Positions 6,690-12,638 of a stretch of DNA of 17,192 bases are shown here, piece by piece; the stretch's first letter is position 1, and each line of letters begins with the position of its first letter. The notes under the pieces were generated by a model. The model had not been told where the DNA came from and searched no databases. It saw only the letters and a program-made list of their open reading frames with translations. A program made the translations under genes and the position numbers. Source of the stretch: Pseudomonadota bacterium (GTDB lineage: Bacteria; Pseudomonadota; Alphaproteobacteria; Micropepsales; Micropepsaceae); the NCBI GenBank assembly GCA_025360685.1, contig JANYBR010000398.1, positions 1-17,192 on the forward strand, written 5' to 3'.

Positions 6690-7949
6690 ATGCAAAACGC
6701 AATGGCAGAGAGGGCCCGCGAGGCCCGGGCGAAAGCGCTCGCCACACCGATCGACAAGTTCGACGTGGCCGATCCCGAAATCTTCCGCAACGACACGCTT
6801 TGGCCCTGGTTCGAGCGGCTGCGGCGGGAAGATCCAATCCATCTGTGTCGAGAAAGCCGCTTTGGCCCCTATTGGTCGGTGACCAAGCATCGCGACATCA
6901 TCGCGGTCGATAGCAACCATCGCGTCTTCTCGTCGGACTCCGAGATCGGCGGCATCACGATCCAGGACGGGCGCCAGCCGCGCGAGCAGTCGAGCTTCAT
7001 TGCGCTCGACCCGCCGATGCATGACGCACAACGCAAGGTCATCACGCCGATGTTCTCGCCTGAGAACCTGGCCGTTCTGACGCCGCTGATCCGTTCGCGC
7101 GCGGCACAGATTCTCGATGAACTGCCGCGCGGCGAGACCTTCGATTTCGTCGATCGCGTTGCCGTCGAACTGACCAGCCATATGCTGGCGACGCTGTTCG
7201 ACTTTCCCTTCGAGAACCGGCGCGTACTGCCGCGTTGCTCCGACCTAATCCTTGCAATGCCCGAGCCCGGCGGCATCGTCGAGAGCGAAGAGCAGCGCCA
7301 GGTCGAGCTGTTCCAGATTCTCGGGCAGTTCGTCGGACTGTGGAACGAACGCATCGCCTTGCCGCCGGCCAACAATCTCGTCTCGATGCTGGCCCATGGC
7401 GAGGCGACGCGGCGCGACACTCCGGAAGGCTATCTTGGCAACATTATCCTGTTGATCGTGGCGGGCAGCGACACTACACGCCACTCGATCACCGGCGGCC
7501 TTCTCGCCTTGAGTCAGAATCCGGCCCAATACGACAAGTTGCGCGCCGACCCATCGCTGATCGAGAGCATGGTGCCGGAGATCATCCGCTGGCAGAGCCC
7601 GGTGGCTCATATGAGACGGACCGCGATGGAGGACATCGAACTCGGCGGCAAGAAGATCAAGGAGGGTGACAAGGTCGTGATGTGGTACGTCTCGGGCAAC
7701 CGCGACGAGGACGCCATCGACCGCCCCGACGAGTTTATCATCGACCGCGAGCGCCCGCGTCAACATGTGTCATTCGGCTTCGGTATTCACCGCTGTGTCG
7801 GCATGCGGCTGGCCGAGATGCAGCTTCGCATCATGTGGGAAGAGATCCTGAGACGCTTTCCCCGCATCGACGTGGTCGGCGAGCCCAAGCGCATGAACTC
7901 GAACTTCGTGAAGGGCTTTGAGGCCATGCCCGTGCGAATTGCGAACTAA
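6690..7949 (+). CDS. Cytochrome P450, CYP153-type (alkane or fatty-acid terminal hydroxylase family)
   Basis: A 419-residue soluble bacterial P450 that would insert oxygen from O2 using electrons from a ferredoxin system. It has the I-helix AGSDTT (258-263), the K-helix E297-x-x-R300 in PEIIRW, and the haem loop FGFGIHRCVG with thiolate ligand C369. Long stretches match what I recall of CYP153A enzymes: FGPYWSVTKHRDI, FSSDSEIGGITI, LATLFDFPFENR, GNIILLIVAGSDTT, DKVVMWYVSGNRD and NFVKGFEAMPVRI. CYP153s hydroxylate medium-chain alkanes and related aliphatics at the terminal carbon, and some epoxidise alkenes. The usual adjacent ferredoxin and ferredoxin reductase genes are absent here. The reductase-like gene starts 32 bp downstream, so the two are probably co-transcribed. 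A start at 6663 would add nine residues. Confidence 0.93.
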   Translation: MQNAMAERAREARAKALATPIDKFDVADPEIFRNDTLWPWFERLRREDPIHLCRESRFGPYWSVTKHRDIIAVDSNHRVFSSDSEIGGITIQDGRQPREQSSFIALDPPMHDAQRKVITPMFSPENLAVLTPLIRSRAAQILDELPRGETFDFVDRVAVELTSHMLATLFDFPFENRRVLPRCSDLILAMPEPGGIVESEEQRQVELFQILGQFVGLWNERIALPPANNLVSMLAHGEATRRDTPEGYLGNIILLIVAGSDTTRHSITGGLLALSQNPAQYDKLRADPSLIESMVPEIIRWQSPVAHMRRTAMEDIELGGKKIKEGDKVVMWYVSGNRDEDAIDRPDEFIIDRERPRQHVSFGFGIHRCVGMRLAEMQLRIMWEEILRRFPRIDVVGEPKRMNSNFVKGFEAMPVRIAN

Positions 7950-7981
7950 GCAGGCGACGCGCTGCTCTGAAGGAGTGAACC

Positions 7982-9154
7982 ATGAACAGGGAATTCGACG
8001 TCATTGTTTTTGGCGCCACCGGCTATACGGGGCGGCTCGTTGCCGAACACCTCCTTAAGTCCCACGGCGCCGCAGGAACCGTCAAATGGGCGATGGCTGG
8101 CCGCAACAAGGACAAGCTGGCCGAAGTCAGAGGTTTCATCGGCGCGCCGACGGTTATGCCATTGATAGTCGCTGACTCCGACCAGAGGGCGACGCTCGAA
8201 GCGATGGCGGCGCGCACCAAGGTGGTCATCAGCACTGCAGGACCCTATCAACTTTACGGTTCGAACCTTGTCGCCGCGTGCGCCAAGACCGGTACCGACT
8301 ATGTCGATCTCACCGGTGAGTCGCACTGGATCGCGGCCATGACGGCGGCCCATGAGACCGAAGCGAAAAGGTCCGGCGCTCGCATCGTGTTCTCCTGCGG
8401 CTTCGATTCCATTCCTTTCGATCTGGGAGTGTGGTTCGTTGAAGAAGCTGCCAAAAAGAAATTCGGTGCTTACGCCTCGCGGGTGCGCGGCCGTATCCGC
8501 GGTTTGAAGGGCGGACTTTCCGGCGGAACACTCGCCAGCGGACAAGCGACGATGGCCGCAGCGCAAAAGAATCCCGCCATCGGCCAGACGCTTGCCGACC
8601 CCTTCGCGCTCACAACGGGTTTCAAAGGCCCCACGCAGCCCGACGGCGACACATCCTATGAGGACAAGGTTACCGGTTCCTGGGTTGGTCCCTTCATGAT
8701 GGCCGGCATCAATACCAAGGCGGTGCATCGCACCAACTTCCTCCTCGGCCATCCCTGGGGCACTGACTTTCGTTATGACGAGATGCAGATGCTTGACGGA
8801 CCTCCGGCGCCGTCCGCCGGACCTGGCCTTGGCGGCTTCAACTTCGGCGCGGCCGGAATGCCCAAACCCGGCGAGGGTCCGACGAAAGAAGAGCGCGAGA
8901 CCGGCTGGTATGACATTCTCTTCATCGCAGAAACCGGCGACGGACGCACTGTGCGCGCAGCGGTGAAAGGCGATCGCGATCCCGGCTACGGCTCGACCTC
9001 TAAAATCCTGGCCGAGTCGGCGCTGGCGCTTGCCTTCGACGTGCCGCATAGCGTGACAGCGGGTGGATGCTGGACCTCGGCCGCCGCGATGGCGCCCGCA
9101 CTGCTCAAGCGGCTTCCGGCGCGGGCCGGTCTGACGTTCGACGTGGAGAACTGA
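7982..9154 (+). CDS. Saccharopine dehydrogenase-like NAD(P)-binding oxidoreductase (trans-acting enoyl reductase family)
   Basis: A 390-residue oxidoreductase with an N-terminal Rossmann fold: GATGYTGR at residues 11-18 supplies the GxxGxxG dinucleotide-binding loop, followed by AMAGRNKDKL. Also present are the family strings VISTAGPYQLYG, GTDYVDLTGES and CGFDSIPFDLG. The set matches the large group that includes the mycobacterial trans-acting enoyl reductase Rv2953 and its relatives, not true lysine-pathway saccharopine dehydrogenase; members are thought to reduce unsaturated lipid or acyl intermediates. No signal peptide is seen. AGGAG ends six bases before the ATG (GAAGGAGTGAACC). The start lies 32 bp behind the P450 stop, which suggests an operon and a joint role in aliphatic or lipid metabolism (inference). 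The exact substrate cannot be read from the sequence. Confidence 0.88.
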   Translation: MNREFDVIVFGATGYTGRLVAEHLLKSHGAAGTVKWAMAGRNKDKLAEVRGFIGAPTVMPLIVADSDQRATLEAMAARTKVVISTAGPYQLYGSNLVAACAKTGTDYVDLTGESHWIAAMTAAHETEAKRSGARIVFSCGFDSIPFDLGVWFVEEAAKKKFGAYASRVRGRIRGLKGGLSGGTLASGQATMAAAQKNPAIGQTLADPFALTTGFKGPTQPDGDTSYEDKVTGSWVGPFMMAGINTKAVHRTNFLLGHPWGTDFRYDEMQMLDGPPAPSAGPGLGGFNFGAAGMPKPGEGPTKEERETGWYDILFIAETGDGRTVRAAVKGDRDPGYGSTSKILAESALALAFDVPHSVTAGGCWTSAAAMAPALLKRLPARAGLTFDVEN

Positions 9155-9273
9155 GTGCCGTCCGAAGCGACTCTGCCACCGAGCCACCTGTTCGCGGTTG
9201 GTTCGAGAAAGAGCCATTCTTAACTTGCACGTGCGATAACCTCTGTCCTGATTCGCAAACGGATGGCCGTTCA

Positions 9274-9855
9274 TTGACTAACCTGGATGACACCCTGCAG
9301 GCGCGCCAGGATGACGTTGACTGGCAGCGACAGCAGATTGGGTTCGACGAACTCTCCAGTGGTGTCACAATACGAGGACTTGAGTATTGGAATGCACTGC
9401 GCGGAGCTCGCAGATTTGCGACTCGAAAAAATGTCAACCCTCGCGACGTCTCACCGCTCCTTCGCAACATTTGGATCGTCCGCGTACAAGATGGCGGCGA
9501 AGATTTTGAATACCGTATTGCAGGTGATGTGGTAATGCAGCTGCACGGACCATGGTTGCCAAACTCATCCACCACAGATTTGGATGTGCACTTTCCTGGC
9601 TACGGAAGATTGGTCAAGCGCATCTATCTTCACATCTATCACGCAGGCAAACCGCTGGCCTTGCGCGGAGAAGTTAGGCGCCAGCCTCGCAACGATGCGG
9701 GCATCGGCACGCTGTTCAAGCATGAGACTCCATTTGTGCCACTCGGAGACGCCGACAACGAGGTCGACCATATCCTGGGTTTTTGTGATGTGGGCGGAGA
9801 ATTCTGGCAGCCGCGTCAACCGTCGACCAGACAATTTTTGCCGGAACCGCGTTGA
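9274..9855 (+). CDS. PAS_5-type (DUF1488/PAS-like) small sensor-domain protein, probable TTG start
   Basis: A 193-residue protein resembling the alphaproteobacterial PAS_5 family, single-domain PAS-like proteins of unknown role. Recognisable features are the helix LEYWNALRGARRF (37-48), the proline-anchored NPRDVSPLLRNIWIV (55-69) and the strand DFEYRIAGDVV (77-87) that opens the PAS core, followed by GRLVKRIYLHIY and GKPLALRGEV. No output domain is attached. There is no ATG or GTG in frame between the preceding gene's stop and the conserved part, so the start is probably TTG 9274, with GGATGG seven bases upstream; the only in-frame ATG lies at 9067 inside the reductase gene. It follows the oxidoreductase by 119 bp in the same direction and may share its transcript. 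The family label comes from recall of sequence pattern. Confidence 0.72.
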   Translation: MTNLDDTLQARQDDVDWQRQQIGFDELSSGVTIRGLEYWNALRGARRFATRKNVNPRDVSPLLRNIWIVRVQDGGEDFEYRIAGDVVMQLHGPWLPNSSTTDLDVHFPGYGRLVKRIYLHIYHAGKPLALRGEVRRQPRNDAGIGTLFKHETPFVPLGDADNEVDHILGFCDVGGEFWQPRQPSTRQFLPEPR

Positions 9856-9958
9856 GGTGCTCACCTCGGATAGTTCGAGCAGGCTTATGTCACTCTGCCA
9901 TGACCAACCCCGCCTCAGCTGGATTGCCTTTGCCGGCGCATCGAATTCGTGACCGTCT

Positions 9959-9979
9959 GGCTTCCGCCTTGCGAAGGCC
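9959..9979 (-). terminator. Possible hairpin after the reverse two-gene unit
   Basis: GGCTTCCGC and GCGAAGGCC flank a CTT loop and can form 8 of 9 pairs, with one G-U pair and one mismatch. The hairpin sits 6 bases beyond the reverse-strand stop at 9986. No T run follows, so it would be a weak intrinsic terminator or only an mRNA 3' end structure. Confidence 0.3.
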
Positions 9980-9985
9980 ATGCAA

Positions 9986-10198
9986 CTATTTCGATTTGAG
10001 GCCATAGGACAACACGCGAACAATCAACACCGACAGGCATCCCAGCAGAACGCCAAATCCGACGAGCGTGGGCGACGTACCGGTAAAATGTCGTAGCGCA
10101 GCGGCGGCGAGCACGATTGCCAGCGTGAGCGCCGTCATGACGGCATCGCTGACGAACATGCTGTAGAGTTCCGAGCCAATTTGGCGCAAAAGACTCAT
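9986..10198 (-). CDS. Small two-helix membrane protein, translationally coupled to its upstream neighbour
   Basis: A 70-residue protein with two hydrophobic segments (about residues 18-36 and 44-63) and a basic end, YGLKSK, so both termini are probably cytoplasmic. No family is recognised. The start is set by overlap: the reverse-strand sequence ATGA at 10198-10195 holds its ATG and the TGA of the upstream membrane protein gene, the classical arrangement for translational coupling. An alternative upstream start would add an Arg-rich, non-membrane extension antisense to nothing useful and is less likely. Tight coupling suggests it acts with, or as a subunit of, the COG4280-like protein. Confidence 0.65.
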   Translation of the reverse strand: MSLLRQIGSELYSMFVSDAVMTALTLAIVLAAAALRHFTGTSPTLVGFGVLLGCLSVLIVRVLSYGLKSK

Positions 10199-10923
10199 GC
10201 TGCCGAGCGCCGTAACAGAGCCACCGAACCTAATCCCGACACAAGAAACGCGCCGGCGATGTACGCGAGGGCGAAATCGGAACCTGGCCACACCACGCCC
10301 AATCCTTCGCCAATCCAGTACACACCGAAGCTCGTCAGCATGACTCCTACGGCGAACTTCAATGTGTTCTCTGGAACCTGGGAAAGAGGTTTATGCACAA
10401 CCGCCCCTATGGCGAGGACCAGGATACAAGCCAACGCCGCCCCGACGGCGGCAGGAATCAAAAGGCCACGGCCCACGCCAACAGCAATAACGATGAATAC
10501 GACCTCCAACCCTTCCAACAGGACACTCTGAAATGCTGCAAGTACTCCGCCGCTGTCGATCCTCTCTCGGTTGCCACCATCCTTGAGCTCTGCAAACTCT
10601 TGCTCGAATATCGCGCTCTCATCGTGCAACGGAATAATACCGGCGCTGCGCAGAATCGCTTTACGCAGCCAGCCCATACCGAACAGTAGAAGAAGTACGC
10701 CGATGGGAAACTGCAGCGCGGTGAGCGGCAGCCGACTGAGCATTGGCCCGAATGCCACGACTATGAAAGCGAGAATGGCGAGCCCGGCGGCTGTTCCAGC
10801 GGCAGCGGAACGCCAACCTCTGGTCAGCCCCACTGCCAATACGATTGTGTAAGCCTCGGTGACTTCGACAGTCGAAGCGAGAAATGCAGCCGAAATCGCG
10901 GTGATCGCATGCGCATTGAACAT
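10195..10923 (-). CDS. Duplicated six-helix membrane protein (COG4280-like; possible metal or cation transporter)
   Basis: A 242-residue integral membrane protein formed by two similar halves. Residues 12-90 (AAFLASTVEVTEAYTIVLAVG) and 129-207 (AAFQSVLLEGLEVVFIVIAVG) align at an offset of 117; each begins with a helix carrying Glu-x-x-Glu (E20/E23 and E137/E140) and continues through two more helices. The halves are joined by a charged loop (about 95-125). Paired acidic motifs in an inverted or tandem repeat are typical of cation transporters such as FTR1 or GDT1/UPF0016, but the exact REGLE or EIGDK motifs are not present. I believe it belongs to the uncharacterised COG4280 group. It overlaps the 70-residue gene by 4 bases and is divergent from the PepSY gene. 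Transport of a metal ion is inference. Confidence 0.8.
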   Translation of the reverse strand: MFNAHAITAISAAFLASTVEVTEAYTIVLAVGLTRGWRSAAAGTAAGLAILAFIVVAFGPMLSRLPLTALQFPIGVLLLLFGMGWLRKAILRSAGIIPLHDESAIFEQEFAELKDGGNRERIDSGGVLAAFQSVLLEGLEVVFIVIAVGVGRGLLIPAAVGAALACILVLAIGAVVHKPLSQVPENTLKFAVGVMLTSFGVYWIGEGLGVVWPGSDFALAYIAGAFLVSGLGSVALLRRSAA

Positions 10924-11001
10924 GAGTGTGGGTCACCGATTGAGAATGGCGTGTTGTAGCAACATCGCGGTCGGACATCTACGGATGATACCGACGGTGC
11001 A

Positions 11002-11023
11002 CCATGGCCCGAATTGGCCATGG
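11002..11023. promoter_or_regulatory. Perfect inverted repeat in the divergent promoter region, candidate operator
   Basis: CCATGGCC, a six-base spacer CGAATT, then GGCCATGG: 8-bp perfect arms, and each arm itself contains the palindrome CCATGG. It lies 79 bp upstream of the reverse membrane-protein start and 107 bp upstream of the PepSY start, a position from which one dimeric regulator could control both. It could instead act as an RNA hairpin in a leader. No regulator gene is nearby. Confidence 0.4.
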
Positions 11024-11130
11024 CTCGCGCGACACTTTGGCAAAGTCGCAATTCGTCACGGTTCGACCTCACTCACGCCACTAGTTGCCGTACAAGTGCC
11101 GCGAGGGTGGAACATCCAAACGGAGTTTTC

Positions 11131-11439
11131 ATGAAATATTCCAAACGACTCATTTGTGCGGCGGCGTTTCTGGCGGTCGGCTTGCCAAGCGCGGCTCTCG
11201 CTTGGTCGGGCGAGAACCTGGCTCCGCGCGCAAAGATCACCATGGACCAAGCCACGGCCATTGCTCTGAAGGCACGGCCTGGAACCGTCACAGACCGAGA
11301 ACTGGAACGTGAAGGTGGTGGCAGTGGATTGCGCTTCTCGTTCGACATCAAGAGCAACGCCGTCGTCTACGAAGTAGGTGTCGACGCAAAAACGGGCAAG
11401 GTGCTGGAAAATTCGAAAGAAGGCCCGCATCCCGACTAG
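11131..11439 (+). CDS. Secreted PepSY-domain protein
   Basis: A 102-residue exported protein. A signal peptide covers residues 1-24 (MKYSKRL, hydrophobic core, cleavage after SAALA). The rest is a single PepSY domain: ITMDQATAIALKARPG forms the helix that begins the domain, FDIKSNAVVYEVGVDAKTGKVL forms the strands and the VDAKTGKV turn typical of the fold. PepSY domains occur in peptidase-inhibiting propeptides and in small periplasmic proteins beside redox or metal systems; here it stands alone and is probably periplasmic. The start at 11131 is favoured by GGAG five bases upstream and by the complete signal peptide. It is divergent from the COG4280-like operon and 246 bp upstream of the DUF347 gene, with a strong hairpin between them. 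Confidence 0.88.
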   Translation: MKYSKRLICAAAFLAVGLPSAALAWSGENLAPRAKITMDQATAIALKARPGTVTDRELEREGGGSGLRFSFDIKSNAVVYEVGVDAKTGKVLENSKEGPHPD

Positions 11440-11452
11440 CTCAACGTTGCGG

Positions 11453-11482
11453 CCCGCCGGTCCGAGAAATCGGTCCGGCGGG
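11453..11482 (+). terminator. Strong GAAA-tetraloop hairpin after the PepSY gene
   Basis: CCCGCCGG pairs with CCGGCGGG, then after a T-T mismatch CCGA pairs with TCGG around a GAAA loop, giving 12 pairs beginning 14 bases after the PepSY stop. No T run follows, so it may terminate weakly, protect the mRNA 3' end, or act with a termination factor. The structure is clear; its function is inferred. Confidence 0.55.
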
Positions 11483-11685
11483 TGGCAAGTCACTCACCAG
11501 GGATGGCCGCCGGTTCGAGGTCTCAGGACGCTGATAGAACCTTTCGCAGTCTCAAACTGCCGTAACTCTCTGGCATTTGCGGCAATGCCCCCTTCCCTGC
11601 TGGGTTGAGATGAATTGGGAAGCGTGCGAGCAGTGGGGACCCGGCACGCCATAATCGCGTCAATCGGACATGCGAAAGCAATCTT

Positions 11686-12477
11686 ATGCGCCAAGAAGGT
11701 ACGATCAACTCGACCGCGTCCGCTGTCCTGAGCAAAGTTCCTGCAGTCACGCTCACGTTTTGGATCATCAAGATTCTTGCCACGACATTGGGTGAGACTG
11801 GCGGCGACGCCGTGACCATGACGATGAACCTGGGTTATCTAACGGGCACAGCCATTTTTCTCACTCTGCTGGCTGCGTTGGTCGTCCTGCAGATCGTGGC
11901 GAAGAAGTTTCATCCATTCCTCTATTGGGCAACGATCATCGCTTCGACGACAGCCGGAACAACGATGGCCGACTTTGCCGACCGCTCCCTAGGCGTCGGT
12001 TACACAGGCGGTTCGTCAATCTTGTTTCTCTGCGTCATGGCAGTTCTCGGTCTTTGGTACTGGTCCGAGCGGACAATCGCGGTTGAAACGGTCAGCAAGC
12101 CCAAGACCGAAGCGTTCTACTGGGCAACGATCACATTCTCCCAAACACTCGGAACGGCGTTGGGTGACTGGATGGCCGATACCTCGGGATTTGGCTTCTT
12201 CGGGGCCGCGTTTGTATTCATGGCCGCACTGGCAGTCGTAGCGGCGCTCTACTACTGGACCAACTTATCTCGAGTGCTGCTGTTCTGGGCCGCCTTCATT
12301 CTGACCCGGCCGTTAGGGGCTACAGTAGGAGACTTTCTGGACAAACCCCTGAACCATGGCGGGTTGAACTTCAGTCGTCCGCTTGCGACGGCCATCATCT
12401 CTATCGTCATCGTCGCGTGCATTGTTTTTTTCCCGCAGCGTCCAGGACTGCATCCGCAGTCGGCAAAGGCGTCCTGA
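11686..12477 (+). CDS. DUF347/COG4705 four-repeat membrane protein
   Basis: A 263-residue integral membrane protein of about eight helices made of four copies of one motif: FWIIKILATTLGETGGD (25-41), YWATIIASTTAGTTMAD (80-96), YWATITFSQTLGTALGD (145-161) and FWAAFILTRPLGATVGD (200-216). Each repeat opens with an aromatic-Trp pair and ends in a Gly/Ala-Asp within the membrane, so four acidic residues may line a common site. This repeat set is that of the uncharacterised DUF347 (COG4705) family. The ATG at 11686 has no clear ribosome-binding site (GAAAG lies 10 bases upstream), but the first repeat starts soon after, so a much later start is unlikely. PepSY and DUF347 genes adjoining suggests a shared envelope function. 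Substrate unknown. Confidence 0.85.
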   Translation: MRQEGTINSTASAVLSKVPAVTLTFWIIKILATTLGETGGDAVTMTMNLGYLTGTAIFLTLLAALVVLQIVAKKFHPFLYWATIIASTTAGTTMADFADRSLGVGYTGGSSILFLCVMAVLGLWYWSERTIAVETVSKPKTEAFYWATITFSQTLGTALGDWMADTSGFGFFGAAFVFMAALAVVAALYYWTNLSRVLLFWAAFILTRPLGATVGDFLDKPLNHGGLNFSRPLATAIISIVIVACIVFFPQRPGLHPQSAKAS

Positions 12478-12587
12478 GTTTAGTCCGGCACGAAGTACGA
12501 ACCGCAAATTGGCACGGCACCCAAGCCGACGAGCGAGCGGCGAATTTTGTTATTCGTACGGGCGCGCCACTCAATCGAATTCTACTC

Positions 12588-12622
12588 AAAAAAAATCGGC
12601 CCCGGCAGCTAAGCCGGGGCCG
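12588..12622 (-). terminator. Rho-independent terminator for the reverse proline-rich secreted protein gene
   Basis: CGGCCCCGGC (12597-12606) and GCCGGGGCCG (12613-12622) form a perfect 10-bp GC stem around a six-base loop. On the reverse strand it is followed by eight T (the A run at 12588-12595), and it lies 17 bases beyond the stop at 12639. It may also stop forward transcripts arriving from the DUF347 gene, but there the T run is missing. Confidence 0.9.
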
Positions 12623-12638
12623 TAAGGCGTGTTGCTAA

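Noticed and set aside
7946..9274. Reverse open frame of 442 codons opposite the oxidoreductase gene
   Set aside because: The forward frame has a complete Rossmann motif and family strings; the reverse translation is Arg/Gly/His-rich with no fold signature.
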